A stretch of DNA of 64,000 nucleotides from Verrucomicrobiales bacterium (GTDB lineage: Bacteria; Verrucomicrobiota; Verrucomicrobiia; Limisphaerales; J093), in assembly GCA_015075445.1 (NCBI GenBank), contig JABTUJ010000006.1, forward strand, positions 1-64,000. The letters run 5' to 3'. This document shows positions 25,800-36,000 of this stretch, piece after piece; the stretch's first letter is position 1; every line of letters begins with the position of its first letter. The notes under the pieces are model-generated. The model was not told the DNA's origin and made no database searches. It was given only the letters and a program-made list of their open reading frames with translations. The position numbers and the translations under genes were made by a program.

Positions 25800-26021
25800 A
25801 TGAGCTTTTCCTGCCCGCATTTCGACTACGAGAAAGACTACTGCCTGAAACTGGCCACGGACTGTGTGGCCGGTCGCCCGGGGTGTGTGTTGCGGAACAC
25901 CTCCCTCTTCTACGTCCCGGCCGAAGACCGCCTGAAGCCAGCGATAAAACCTGCGCCGGAGCGGGAAGTCGTGGCCTGTCAGCGCCCTGCGGGAACGCAA
26001 CTCCCCCCAGACGCGAAGTAG
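25800..26021 (+). CDS. Small Cys-containing protein of unknown function
   Basis: A 73-residue frame starting at ATG 25800. The first 30 residues have four cysteines at 5, 15, 22 and 29 (CPHF, DYCLK, TDCVA, PGCVL), a spacing of CX9CX6CX6C that could bind a metal or Fe-S cluster. The remaining residues are proline- and charge-rich. There is no signal peptide. I have no named family for it. It sits alone between the PD-(D/E)XK gene and the convergent methyltransferase gene. The ordered cysteines argue that it is a real gene. Confidence 0.6.
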   Translation: MSFSCPHFDYEKDYCLKLATDCVAGRPGCVLRNTSLFYVPAEDRLKPAIKPAPEREVVACQRPAGTQLPPDAK

Positions 26022-26077
26022 GGGTTTCCGCCGAGGGCCCCGCCTTGCGCTGGGTCCCCGGATCTTTCGCTGCCGCC

Positions 26078-27124
26078 CTACGGACTTGCCGTGGGCGCCT
26101 TGCTGAACGGCACCGCCATCGGCTTCGCGGCCACGATGACGGAGTTCATCCCCTCATCCCGTCGCGCCTGCACCACCCCGACGAACCCGCTCGACTGCAG
26201 GTCCTCCGCCAACTCGTCGAACGTGAACGTCCCGCCTCCCTCTGTCGCCACCAGCATGTTCACCGCGAACAACGCACCTGCCACCGGCCGCGTGCGCGAG
26301 CCGTCCATGACGATGTCGCGGATCGCGAGACGTCCCCCCGGCGTCAGCGCCGCGAACACGTTCGCGAAGAGCCGGCGGTTCTGGTCGCGCGAGTTCTGGT
26401 GAACGATGGCGCTCACCCAGGCCAGGTCCGCCCCCGCAGGCAACGGGTCGACCAGGAAGTCGCCCCCCACCAACTGCACCCGCGAAGCCAGGCCCGCCGC
26501 CGCGAGTCGCTGGCGCGCCAGGGGCAGCACCTCGGGCAGGTCAAACAGCGCGGCGGTGGACGTCGGGCAGGCACGCAGAAACGCCATCGTCCAGGTGCCC
26601 GAAGCGCCCCCCACATCCAGGACGTGCTGGAACTCGAGCGGTTGAACGGCCCGGATCACACCGTCCGCGGCGGGGGCCGATACGTTGTCCATGGCCCCGA
26701 TGAAGGCCTCAAGATCACCCTGCTCGCCGCGCACGCTGGGCATGGACTCGGCGGGCCGCCCGGTCTGGATGACGCGGGCCAGTTGCGCCCAGCGGCGCAG
26801 GCAGTTGCTCTGGTGCTGCGCCATGGCCAGGACACTTCTTTCCCCGGTCGCCGTAAGGAAGGGGGCGAGTTCCGCCGGCAACACGTACGCTTCGCCACGC
26901 TTTTCCAGCAATCGCAGCGCCACCAAGGCGTCGAGCAGGATGGCCAGTCCGCGCAGTTCGCCCCCGATGCTCCCGGCCAATTGCTCGACGCTCCGCGGGC
27001 CCGGCGCCAGCGCGGTGAACAGGTCCAGGTCGGCAGCGGCGGCGAGGATGGCCGCGGACTGGTAACCCCGCGCCAGTTCGAGCACGGACTCCGCGGTCCA
27101 GATCCGATAAGTTTCAGCACTCAT
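26078..27124 (-). CDS. SAM-dependent O-methyltransferase-like protein (acetylserotonin O-MT / methyltransferase-2 type)
   Basis: A 348-residue protein with an N-terminal winged-helix dimerisation region (LDLFTALAPGPRSVEQLAGSIGG) and a C-terminal class I SAM fold. Motif I is VLDVGGASGTWT (about 168-179), followed by FDLPEVLPLAR and VQLVGGDFLVDPLPAGAD. This is the plant-type O-methyltransferase layout also used in bacterial natural-product tailoring. The position that usually carries the catalytic His and its Trp/Asp (LHxWxD) reads VHQNSRDQN: the His is kept but the rest is changed. ATG 27124 is used; upstream in-frame residues are Arg-rich and unlike the family. It lies 35 bases downstream of the esterase gene in the same direction. 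The methyl acceptor is unknown. Confidence 0.9.
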   Translation of the reverse strand: MSAETYRIWTAESVLELARGYQSAAILAAAADLDLFTALAPGPRSVEQLAGSIGGELRGLAILLDALVALRLLEKRGEAYVLPAELAPFLTATGERSVLAMAQHQSNCLRRWAQLARVIQTGRPAESMPSVRGEQGDLEAFIGAMDNVSAPAADGVIRAVQPLEFQHVLDVGGASGTWTMAFLRACPTSTAALFDLPEVLPLARQRLAAAGLASRVQLVGGDFLVDPLPAGADLAWVSAIVHQNSRDQNRRLFANVFAALTPGGRLAIRDIVMDGSRTRPVAGALFAVNMLVATEGGGTFTFDELAEDLQSSGFVGVVQARRDEGMNSVIVAAKPMAVPFSKAPTASP

Positions 27125-27159
27125 GGCGACTGAGCGACGCTGGTTAGCTCTCGGGCACC

Positions 27160-28152
27160 TCAACGCCGAGCCGGCACGGGACCGAGATGGCGGGCCAGGA
27201 ACTCCTCCGTCAGCGACGCCACTTTCGGGTCGTTGAACCGCCCGTGCCCCGCGCCCTTCACCGTGTAGAAGATCACCGGCACGCCCGCCTGCCGCAGCGC
27301 AGCTTCAAGGAGCACACTCTGGTGGTGCGGCACCAGCGGATCCGCGTCGCCGTGGCAAATCAAGAACGGCGGGTCCGCCGGGGTCACGTAGGTGATGGGG
27401 TTGGCGCGTGCCGTCTTCTCCCGGTGTTCCTGGATGGGGCCGCCGATCAGCAGGGATTCTGGCGAATCCGCCGGGTCATGCAACTGGCCTCCCGACAACC
27501 GGTGCGCGTCCATCTGGAGGAAATCGGTCGGCCCGAAATAGTCTACCACCGCCTGCACCCGGCTCGGTTGGTCCAAGTATGCCCCGACGTCGAACTCGCG
27601 GGTGTCGCCGGTGGTGCCCAGCATGGCCGCCAGGTGACCACCTGCCGAACTGCCCCAGGCGGCGAAGCGGTTCGGGTCGAGGCCATACTCCGCCGCGTGA
27701 GCCCGCAGCCAGCGCACGGCCGCCTTGCAGTCCTCAATCTGGGCAGGAAAAACCGCATGCTGGCTGAGGCGGTAGTTGATTGACGCGACCGCGTAACCCC
27801 GGGCCAGATACTCGAGGGGCACGCCCATCTCTTTGCTGCCCATTTTGAAGGCGCCTCCGTGGATATTGATGATCAAAGGGAGGTTCTTGCCGTCCTTTGG
27901 CACGTAGAGATCGAGCTTCTGGCGCTCGTGACCGCCGGTTACGTAGGGAAGGTCGCGGTGCACTCCCACGTCGGCGGGAACGGCCTGTGATGCACCCACG
28001 CCAGGTCTTCCAGGTGGGCCGCCCGGAGCGGCATCCCGGGGTTGAACCTTGCTTCGCTCCTGCGCGGTCAAGGGCAGACAAGCCAGACTGGCAAGCAGCA
28101 GCAGGGCACCCTTGCACGGGAAGGTCAAGCAGCAGGCGTTCATTTCGTTCAT
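27160..28152 (-). CDS. Exported alpha/beta-hydrolase (esterase/lipase, BD-FAE/HSL-like)
   Basis: A 330-residue serine hydrolase. After a signal-like stretch (GALLLLASLACLPLTAQE) comes the alpha/beta-hydrolase core: the oxyanion HGG at 98-100 in INIHGGAFKMG, nucleophile Ser169 in GSSAGG, Asp271 in CHGDADPLVP and His303 in GAGHGRF. The DLPYVTGGHERQKLDLYVP start of the domain is typical of bacterial feruloyl/acetyl esterases and carboxylesterases. ATG 28152 overlaps the stop of the upstream gene as ATGA, confirming this start and indicating coupling. The methyltransferase gene follows. A role in deacylating plant or microbial polysaccharides is plausible from the many exported glycan enzymes in this window but not demonstrated. 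Confidence 0.93.
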   Translation of the reverse strand: MNEMNACCLTFPCKGALLLLASLACLPLTAQERSKVQPRDAAPGGPPGRPGVGASQAVPADVGVHRDLPYVTGGHERQKLDLYVPKDGKNLPLIINIHGGAFKMGSKEMGVPLEYLARGYAVASINYRLSQHAVFPAQIEDCKAAVRWLRAHAAEYGLDPNRFAAWGSSAGGHLAAMLGTTGDTREFDVGAYLDQPSRVQAVVDYFGPTDFLQMDAHRLSGGQLHDPADSPESLLIGGPIQEHREKTARANPITYVTPADPPFLICHGDADPLVPHHQSVLLEAALRQAGVPVIFYTVKGAGHGRFNDPKVASLTEEFLARHLGPVPARR

Positions 28153-29246
28153 TGTCGTTGGCTGAACCTCTGCATCAAGCTCTCCCACGCTCGATCCAGC
28201 GCGGGCAGTTCGGGTTCGAGTTCGAGGCCGCAACCCAGCTCGGCCGCCACCCGCTGCAACATGGTCTGGACCCGCGGACGGCGGACGACGAGGGTCTCAG
28301 GCCGCAGCCCAAATTTCACCAGGGCACCCTCGAGCACCGTCGCCAGCACGCCCGCCCCGTCCCGGTCCTCCGCCGGGCCAAACAGCACACTCCCGACCAT
28401 CCCGGAGGCCCGATCCACCACCATCGCCCCTTTCGGAAGAAACGGACGTTCCGGGGCGGCCATCGGGATGGGCGCGTAGGCCACGTTCACTTCGAGTACG
28501 CAGCGACTGGCGAACGGAAGCTGCAACAGGTGCGCCACCACACTCTCCGCGAGTCGCACCGGCTCGGGCGGGGCTTCCGGAGGGGGAAGCATCGGATGCC
28601 AGTCGAGGTCGCTCGCCTGGAGTTCCTGCCCGGCCGGGTCGAACTCCGCTGGCAGGAACGCGATCTCGCCGTCCAGGTGGTTGTCCCAGACGGCCGGGTT
28701 CGCCCGCACCAGTCGCGACACGGCCGCCACCCGGGGAAGTGCAAACAGCAGCGTCTCGGCCTCCGCTTCCGTCAAAAACCACGGGCAGCAGCCCGGCACG
28801 ACACTACGGAACTGCGGCCACACCGGTCCCCGCCGGTTCGTCGGCCGGAATCCGCTGGCCGCCAGCACCGCCCGATCCTGGGAGATCAACGCGGCTTTCG
28901 TGACGAACTCCGCTTTGACCAAGTCCTGGTCGAAGCCCCGCTCCAAAGCCTCCGCATCTTCTTCGCACCCCGCGTCTAGGATCGTGTTGAGCAACCACCG
29001 GTGCCCGGACCTGCCGCGATAGACCGTCAGGGCAAACAACGAGCGCAACCGGCCGAGGATCGAGCCCAACAACACCTCCTGGGTGGTCGGATGGCGCAAC
29101 CCGACCACCTGGGAGTCATGCATCCACTCCCAAGGTGCCAGTTGCTGAAACGCGTCGGCCGCAGCCAGTAGACGCCGCCAGGTGGCGGTGGGAACCGGGG
29201 GAACACGTGGTGCGTTCGCCCGCTCGGGACGGGGTGGTTTCGGCAC
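28149..29246 (-). CDS. DUF7309/DUF6930-like protein of unknown function
   Basis: A 365-residue soluble protein with no signal peptide. The N-terminal third (WRRLLAAADAFQQLAPWEWM then VVGLRHPTTQEVLLGSILG and LFALTVYRG) resembles the domain I know as DUF7309, and the later part (PERPFLPKGAMVVDRASGMV, RPETLVVRRP) resembles DUF6930, which often follows it. Their function is unknown. There are no obvious catalytic motifs. The stop overlaps the exported esterase start (ATGA), so the two are translationally coupled even though one is predicted cytoplasmic and the other exported. The family assignment is from memory of sequence patterns and should be treated as moderate. Confidence 0.8.
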   Translation of the reverse strand: MPKPPRPERANAPRVPPVPTATWRRLLAAADAFQQLAPWEWMHDSQVVGLRHPTTQEVLLGSILGRLRSLFALTVYRGRSGHRWLLNTILDAGCEEDAEALERGFDQDLVKAEFVTKAALISQDRAVLAASGFRPTNRRGPVWPQFRSVVPGCCPWFLTEAEAETLLFALPRVAAVSRLVRANPAVWDNHLDGEIAFLPAEFDPAGQELQASDLDWHPMLPPPEAPPEPVRLAESVVAHLLQLPFASRCVLEVNVAYAPIPMAAPERPFLPKGAMVVDRASGMVGSVLFGPAEDRDGAGVLATVLEGALVKFGLRPETLVVRRPRVQTMLQRVAAELGCGLELEPELPALDRAWESLMQRFSQRQ

Positions 29247-29364
29247 GGCTCATGGAACAACACCGGCGAGGCCGACGACAAGCCCGGAGATGCCACGCCA
29301 ACGCCCCGCGCCGTGCCCGTCTATTCCGGCGGGCACCGCGGCGTCGTCCCACCGCTTTCCCCGG

Positions 29365-30069
29365 CTACTTCAGTTCCTTGACCTTGAGGTTCCGGAACTC
29401 AATGCGGTAACCCTCCCCTTCGACGCCCACCCGGCCTCGCGGGAGACCGCAATCCGCGAACTGACACGTGACCGCGCCGTTGACCCAGAGGCTGAGCACC
29501 GGTCCCCGCGCCGTGATCTCGAGCGTATTCCATTCCCCGACTGGCTTCACGCGGCTGTCGGTCACTGCCTTGTTCAGGGTGAAGAACCGCTTCTTCCCGT
29601 CACCCGTCGGCGTCTCCCCGAACAAGTAGCCGCCGTTGGCGTCGCCGAACTGGGCCTGATGCCACAAGGCACCGTCCTTCGAGTTGCGCACGTAGGCGCC
29701 GCTGTTGTAGCCGCGCTTTCCTTCCACCTTCGTGTAGCGGAACTCGAGGTGGAACACCGCGTCGGCAAACTCGCGGTCGCACAGGAGCATGTCATGCCCG
29801 CCGTCGCCGTCGCAGATCAGCACGCGTGCGACCGGGTCCACGTGCCATTGTTCCCGCCCCAGGGGAGCGCCCGGAGGAACGGGGACGCGCGACCATCCTT
29901 TCAGGTCCGGGGCGGGCAGGAGGTCCACCCACCCGGAGGGATCGGACTCCAGGGCACTCGGGGTGGACTCGGCGGCCATCAGGGGTCCCGGGCACAAGAC
30001 GAACATCAGGCACAGCACCTGGCTGCGGCGAAGCAGGGCCTGACCAAGGGGGCGTGGTTGGGCTTTCAT
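29365..30069 (-). CDS. Exported DUF1080 (3-keto-disaccharide hydrolase domain) protein
   Basis: A 234-residue secreted protein with a signal peptide (VLCLMFVLCPGPLMAAE) followed by a concanavalin-like jelly roll. The typical DUF1080 blocks are present: DLKGWS near the start, DMLLCDREFADAVFHLEFRY, YNSGAYVRNS, and EWNTLEITARGPVLSLWVNG, ending EFRNLKVKEL. Proteins of this domain family bind or hydrolyse glycosides, including 3-keto-glycosides. The protein has the usual length for a single-domain member. It is divergent from the pseudopilin at 30152, with 82 bases between the two starts. Glycan binding is family knowledge; the exact substrate is unknown. Confidence 0.93.
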   Translation of the reverse strand: MKAQPRPLGQALLRRSQVLCLMFVLCPGPLMAAESTPSALESDPSGWVDLLPAPDLKGWSRVPVPPGAPLGREQWHVDPVARVLICDGDGGHDMLLCDREFADAVFHLEFRYTKVEGKRGYNSGAYVRNSKDGALWHQAQFGDANGGYLFGETPTGDGKKRFFTLNKAVTDSRVKPVGEWNTLEITARGPVLSLWVNGAVTCQFADCGLPRGRVGVEGEGYRIEFRNLKVKELK

Positions 30070-30151
30070 CGGTCGGCAGGCTTGGGCAGAAGGCCTCGCC
30101 GGTCAATACCGATGATTGAATCGCCGTCGGCCAAGGCGTATGCTCCGCGGC

Positions 30152-30892
30152 ATGAACCAGTCTCCCAAGGCGCTGCCTCCTGCCCAGGACCCAGGGTCGC
30201 GACCCGGCGCGCGGTCTGGCGCGTTCACCCTCATCGAACTCCTCGTCGTCATCGCCATCATTGCCATCCTGGCCGGCATGCTCCTGCCGGCGCTGAGCCG
30301 GGCCAAGTCGCGGTCGCACACCGTGCGCTGTGTGTCGAACCTGCGCCAGACGGGGATCGCCCTCGCCTTGTACACGAGCGACCACGCCGAACGCTACCCG
30401 TTCTCCGGGCGGGCCTGGCCGCAGATGCCGTTCGTGGACCTGCTTCGGCTGCTGGATCCCTTCATCAGCACCAACAACCGGGCGTTCTACCTGTGCCCCG
30501 CCGACAAGCCGCCTCCCTGGAACTACGCCTGGACGCAAGTCAACGGGACGGCCATGGGCATTCGCACCAACGAGTTGCTCTTCCCGTGTTCGTACTACTA
30601 CTACCACCAGTTCTACAACGACGACACGCAGGCGCCCAAACTCACCCAGCGCCGGACCACCGAAGTGCGCAACCCGACCAAGAAGGCGGTCATGTCCTGC
30701 TTCGCCGAACCGGAGCACGGCACGCTCGGCGCCAAGAACCTCGCCCACGGCAAGGACGGTCTCCCGCTGCTGTTCGTGGACAGCCACACGGCCTTCATCA
30801 AGTACGCCCACTTGAACAAGACCGCCCCCTACGGCGAGTACAACCTCGACTGGACCATCGGCGGCCTCAGCCAGGGCGAGGACTTGAAGTAG
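30152..30892 (+). CDS. Type II secretion/type IV pilin-like protein with prepilin cleavage site
   Basis: A 246-residue protein. The leader ends at [10 protein letters not shown], with the prepilin peptidase site G/F and Glu+5, followed by the conserved hydrophobic helix [19 protein letters not shown]. The globular part has the PVC-type layout [20 protein letters not shown] and a C-terminal G-G-x-L block. Such proteins are very numerous in Verrucomicrobiota and Planctomycetes and are thought to form pseudopili or surface structures. ATG 30152 is chosen, 12 codons into the open frame. No pilus-assembly genes are next to it, so it is probably an orphan copy. Confidence 0.92.
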   Translation: MNQSPKALPPAQDPGSRPGARSGAFTLIELLVVIAIIAILAGMLLPALSRAKSRSHTVRCVSNLRQTGIALALYTSDHAERYPFSGRAWPQMPFVDLLRLLDPFISTNNRAFYLCPADKPPPWNYAWTQVNGTAMGIRTNELLFPCSYYYYHQFYNDDTQAPKLTQRRTTEVRNPTKKAVMSCFAEPEHGTLGAKNLAHGKDGLPLLFVDSHTAFIKYAHLNKTAPYGEYNLDWTIGGLSQGEDLK

Positions 30893-30991
30893 CCGGGCTC
30901 ACAGAAGTGGCGGTGGCAGCCGGCCGCCTGGCCGCGCTTCCCCCTTGCCGAAGTGCGCTTCGCGTCCGGCGGACTCAGCCGCAGCGCGACG

Positions 30992-31642
30992 TCACGGAAC
31001 GCGCTCCGCAACGCCTTCGGGGAAAAAGAGGGCCTTCAGCCAGGCCACCAAGACATCCACCTGTGCCGCTTCCGGCTCGAGAAAGCGGGCGGTGATCGCC
31101 GTGCCCAGCGGCTTACCGGGTTCCTTCTGCCAAGCGAGCCACGTATGGATGAGGGCCTTCGGCTCGGCGGACTGGGTGAAGCGCCGTTCACCCGGCGGGA
31201 TGGACGCAACACTGGACCTGGCGTGCTCGAGGAGTCTACTGCCGGTTGGAACGAGAAAAGAGAGGAAGTCCTCCAGGATGCCCCGGGACCGGTTGTCCGG
31301 CATGATCCAGGCTCCGAAACGCGGCAGGAGGCTGTTAGGCGGAGGAGCGAGGATCGTGCCATCCGCCTCCGGCTTCTCGCGCACCGCGACATAACCCGCC
31401 CGAGTCAGTCGGTGGCGCAAGGCATCCCATCGCGATTGCGGGTCCGTATCTGCATCCAAAACAACGCCCAAGACCTCCAGGTCGCTTTCCTTAAGCCGGA
31501 CCGGAAGACACTCGATCAATCGCTCGACGCTTTCCTGGGCTGCGATTTCATCGATGGTTTGGACGCCACGGGTGCCGCAGATGTGCCGGAGCACGTGCAC
31601 GTCGTCGACACCCTCGACCAAGAGTACCTTCCGGCCGGCCAT
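30992..31642 (-). CDS. TOPRIM-like (DUF3226/DUF4435-like) protein, partner of AAA ATPase
   Basis: A 216-residue protein with a TOPRIM-type fold at its N-terminus: Glu10 in LLVEGVDD and Asp63/Asp65 in VLDADTD, the metal-binding set of OLD-type nucleases and DUF3226 proteins. The remainder is helical. The gene starts 3 bases after the ATPase gene stops, so the two are one unit. AAA ATPase plus TOPRIM pairs form anti-phage systems of the OLD, PARIS or AbiL type; which of these it resembles cannot be decided by eye. Hand counts give 32/60 GC at 31501-31560 and 41/60 at 31141-31200, versus 46/60 at 33421-33480 next door. A defence role is inference from domain pairing. Confidence 0.85.
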   Translation of the reverse strand: MAGRKVLLVEGVDDVHVLRHICGTRGVQTIDEIAAQESVERLIECLPVRLKESDLEVLGVVLDADTDPQSRWDALRHRLTRAGYVAVREKPEADGTILAPPPNSLLPRFGAWIMPDNRSRGILEDFLSFLVPTGSRLLEHARSSVASIPPGERRFTQSAEPKALIHTWLAWQKEPGKPLGTAITARFLEPEAAQVDVLVAWLKALFFPEGVAERVP

Positions 31643-31645
31643 GCG

Positions 31646-32773
31646 TTATCGCACCTCGATGTGCTCGCGGGTTGCCACGGCGAGTTCGTCCTCACGGAAC
31701 AAGGTGGGCATCACAGAATCCCCCTTCCTCGACAACCGGATGAGCAGTCCTTCCGCTGGGTCTTCAGCCGCCGCTCGTTGGAAGGACTCGACCGCGTCCC
31801 AACTGTGGGAGGTGGCGAAGACCTGGATGCGGAGTTGCTCAGAGAGGCGGAAGATGGCCCGCCACACGTCCAACTGAATCGTGTGGTGCATTCCATTCTC
31901 GAACTCGTCGATCAACAACAGCCCTTCCTTGGCGTTCACCAACGAGAGCACGATGCCGAACAATCGGTTCAGACCGTCGCCGAACGAACGCAGAGGGACT
32001 GGCCGCTTGAAGCCGCCCGACCGCACGATGGCGGTCCGGGTCTGCCTTGGACCTTCGCCACCGACCATCGACACCGCCTCCACGTCCCCCACCATGATCC
32101 GCAAAGCCTGGACCACATCCTTCTCGTTGTCCGTCAGCGCAATCTTGTCCCAAAGCGTGCCCAGGGTCGCCGTCCGTTCTCCGCCATAAGGACTCACAAA
32201 GACACAGGGGGTACGGGGTTCTTCGGTCCATTCGGCACGAAGGAAGCGGCTCCGGCCCCCGAAACGCCGAAAGTGATCCAGCGTCATCACGCGGTTCCCG
32301 GTCGGGCCTTCGATGTTCAGCGCCGGAATCGACCCCTCGGCTCCGAAAAGCTGGGGCTGCCACGGGACGAGTTTCCGACCACCGGAATCGTCCTTCTCCT
32401 CGGAGAGCCACGCAAAGGAGATGGCCAGACGAAGCGGGCGCTCACCGCCTTCGCTCGCGAGCACAATGGGTTCCCGGATTTCCGAGATGAGAGGGTAGCC
32501 GCTAAACAAGGCGGCAAACTGACCGAAACCGTCCTGGTCCGTCGCCCGAGTCGCGTCCTCCGGGTCGGCGAGATCCTCCTCGCGAAAGCGGAGGATGCTG
32601 GCCAGGACCGAAGGCGTAGCCTCCGACGCCAGGATGCGCAACGCCTCCAAGACGGACGACTTGCCCGTGTTGTTCCGGCCCGTAATCAAGTTCACCCGCC
32701 CCAAGCCCTCGAGCTTGAGCTGTCGGAGAGCCCGGAATCGCTCGATGGTCAGTGTCGGAATCCTCACATTCAT
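31646..32773 (-). CDS. AAA15/AAA21-like (OLD-type) ATPase
   Basis: A 375-residue SMC/ABC-type ATPase. Walker A is GRNNTGKSS (32-40), the signature-like block is SFGDG (263-267), Walker B is LLLIDEFENG (285-294, with D289 and E290), and a switch-like FATSHSWD is at 319-326. The N-terminal ITIERFRAL-type strand pattern is typical of RecF/OLD-like AAA_15 proteins. The open frame extends 163 codons further upstream, but ATG 32773 is directly before the AAA domain. The TOPRIM partner follows after 3 bases. Segments of the gene are less GC-rich than its flanks (30/60 at 31861-31920, 34/60 at 32101-32160), consistent with acquisition. In known systems of this kind the ATPase senses infection and the TOPRIM protein acts. 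Confidence 0.92.
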   Translation of the reverse strand: MNVRIPTLTIERFRALRQLKLEGLGRVNLITGRNNTGKSSVLEALRILASEATPSVLASILRFREEDLADPEDATRATDQDGFGQFAALFSGYPLISEIREPIVLASEGGERPLRLAISFAWLSEEKDDSGGRKLVPWQPQLFGAEGSIPALNIEGPTGNRVMTLDHFRRFGGRSRFLRAEWTEEPRTPCVFVSPYGGERTATLGTLWDKIALTDNEKDVVQALRIMVGDVEAVSMVGGEGPRQTRTAIVRSGGFKRPVPLRSFGDGLNRLFGIVLSLVNAKEGLLLIDEFENGMHHTIQLDVWRAIFRLSEQLRIQVFATSHSWDAVESFQRAAAEDPAEGLLIRLSRKGDSVMPTLFREDELAVATREHIEVR

Positions 32774-33035
32774 CACATCAACGCGCCGGCGGCCAGGATA
32801 CCGCATGCCGCCACGGCTTGAAGCTCTTTCTGGATCTCGGAAGGGACTCGTCAGGCGCCATCGACAGCAGCCCTCCCTGAGTCCTCGTCGTTGATCGCTC
32901 CTTGCGCTCGAGCCGGCGGACTGTCCATCCTCCCCTACCCAAGGCTGGCGCGAGTTCTGCTGCCAATCCTGACTCCCGGCAGTGGCGGGGGTCAGGCGCG
33001 GGGCAGCAGCCACCATCCCGGTCTGTGTCGAATTC

Positions 33036-36000
33036 ATGAAGTCCTGGAAACGCCTCTTACTCGTGGGGTGGATGGGATTGGCTCTCGTCCTCCCCACCCC
33101 CGCCGCGATCCTGGTCCCCACCGAAAGCACTTGGCGCTGGCGCCCGGGCACGAGCGAGGCGTCGGACCCCGTCGCCCTCTGGCGGGAGCTGGGCTTCTCC
33201 GACGCTGAGTTCACCCCCGCCCCGGCGCCCTTCTGGTATGGCGACGTGCTGCCGGGCGGCACGGAAATCAGCGGGATGCAAAACGTCTACACCTGCATCT
33301 TTCTCCGCCGGTTCTTCGTGCTGACCAATGTGGTCGAGATCGGTGGCCTGGAACTCCGCGCGTTGGTCGACGACGGCTTCGTCGCTTGGATCAACGGCAC
33401 CGAAGTGTTGCGGGTCAACATGCCCGGCACGCCCGGCACCGCCGTCACCACCGCCACCCTGGCCAACAACGCCGCCGAACCCGTCGCGTTCGCCACCTAC
33501 ACCCTGCCCGCCCCGACGTCCTACCTGGTCGCGGGGACGAATGTGCTCGCCGTACAGGTGTTCCAGAGCAGTCGCAGCAGCAGTGACCTCGGGTTCGATT
33601 GCGCACTGGAATCCCTCGTGGCCGAAACCATCCCTCCCACCATCGCGGAGGTGGCGCCAACGCCCGGGGAAGTCACGGACCTGACCCAGGTCGTCGTCAC
33701 CTTCAGCGAACCGGTGTCGGGAGTCGCCGCCGCCCACCTGCTCGTCAACGGGATCGGCGCCCGGGACGTCACGGCCGACGACGGCACCACCTACCGCTTC
33801 ACCTTCGTCCAACCGCCCTACGGCCCCGTGACCATCGGCTGGAGCCCGCACCACGACATCCAGGACCTCGCCGTCCCACCGAACCGTTTCGATGCCACCC
33901 GACCCGATGCCACCTGGACCTACCAACTCGTGGACCGCACGTCACCCGTCGTCGCCGCCCTGACCCCCGCCGGCGGGGCCACGATCCGTGCGCTCACGAA
34001 CGTGATCGTTCTCTTCAGCGAACCGGTGTCCGGTGTCGACGCAGCGGACCTGTTGATCAACGAGCGCCCGGCCGCTGGTGTCACACCCACCGCGCCCAGC
34101 CAGTATGTGTTCTCCTTCCCCCCACCGTCGCCGGGCAACGTCAACGTCACCTGGGCACCCGGCCATGGCATCCAGGATCTGGCCATTCCCCCCAACGCCT
34201 TCGCCGGCGGCCCGTGGACCTATCGTCTGGATCCGAACGCCTCCGAAGCCGCGCCTTACCTCAGCGAGTTCATGGCTTCGAACACCCGCGGCCTCGCCGA
34301 CGAGGATCGCGATTACCCGGATTGGATCGAGGTCTACAACCCCAGCAGCGCCACCGTGAACCTCGACGGCTGGTACCTTACCGACAACGCCAGCCAGCCC
34401 ACCAAGTGGCGCTTCCCCGCCACCAACCTCGCCGGCGGCCGCTTCCTGGTCGTTTTCGCCTCGGGCAAGGACCGCCGAATTCCCGGTGCCCGGTTGCACA
34501 CCAACTTCCAGCTCGGTGCCAGCGGCGAATACCTGGCGCTGATCCGACCGGACGGCACCACCCGCACCAGCGAGTTCGCTCCGGCCTTCCCGCAACAGGT
34601 GCCGGATGTGTCGTACGGCTTCGCGCAGGAGGGATCACCGCCAGAATACACCACCAGCCCCGTGCCGTTGTACTTCACGACGCCCTCCCCGGGCGCCGTC
34701 AATCTGGGCGGAGCCGCCGTGCCAGGTCCCGTCATCGAGAACGTCCGCCACACGCCCAACGTGCCGCTCGATCACGAGGACCTGCTCGTCACCGCCCGCG
34801 TGCTGCCGGCCTTTCGGGCCGTCGGCAGTGTCACGCTGCGCTACCGCGTCATGTTCGGCACCGAGCTCAGCACCCCGATGTGGGACGATGGCGCGCATGG
34901 GGACGGTGCTGCCGGCGACGGCGTCTACGGAGCGACCCTCCCGGCCGAACTTTCCGAGCCCGGACAGATGATTCGCTATCTGATCGCGGCCACGGATGTG
35001 CTGGGCAACGCCTCGCGGTGGCCGCTGTTCCCCCACCCCACCGCCACCGCCGAATACCTCGGCACCCTCGTGGCCCCCACGAATGTCACCAGCCAACTGC
35101 CCATCTTCCACCTGTTCGTGGCCCCGAACCAGATGTCGCGCATCGACACGGAGAGCGGCGGGCGCATCGCCTTCTTCTACGACGGCGAGTTCTACGACAA
35201 CGTATACATGGAACTTCGCGGGAACACGTCCGCGGGCCTGCCGAAGAAGGCGCACCGGATCGAGTTCAACCGGGGCCACGAACTCCGGCATGCCGGCCCC
35301 GGCGGCCGTTCCCGCCGTTCGTCCCTGCTGGCCGAGTACCTGGATCCCGCCTACCTGCGACAGCACCTCTGCTTCTGGTTCCTCGACCGCATCGGCGTCC
35401 CCGCCCCGTACAACTACCCCGTGCGCGTCCAGATGAACGGCGCCTTCTACCAACTGGCCTTCCACAGCGATGTCATCGGCTCCGAGCAGATGGAGCGGAT
35501 GGGCTACGACCCGGCCGGCGCGCTCTACAAGGCCGTCGGCAACCTCGTCCCGAGCTTCAACAGCACCGGCGTGTTTCAGAAGCTCGAACCCAAGGATGAT
35601 CCCAGTCGGACCGACTACCTCCAGCTCGCCAACGGGATCCACGAGTCCTCCCCCCTCGCTGTCCGTCGCGCCACCGTGTTCGACCTGCTCGACGTCCCGC
35701 AGGTCATCAACCACCTCGCCGGCTCGCGGTGGTGCTCCGAGAACGACGATGTCTGGGCCAACATGAGCCTCTACCGCGACACCTACGGCGACGGCCTCTG
35801 GCGCTGCATCCCTTTCGACATGAACGCCTCGTGGGGACAGCTCTACGGCGGCAGCAACCCGCTCGAGGCGACCGTGGACCAGTCCAAGAGCCACCCGCTC
35901 TACGGCGGCTCCAGCACCGAGGGCAACTTCAACCGCCTCTACGACGTCATCGTCACCCTGCCCGAAACCCGCCAGATGCTCCTGCGCCGCCAACGCTCGA

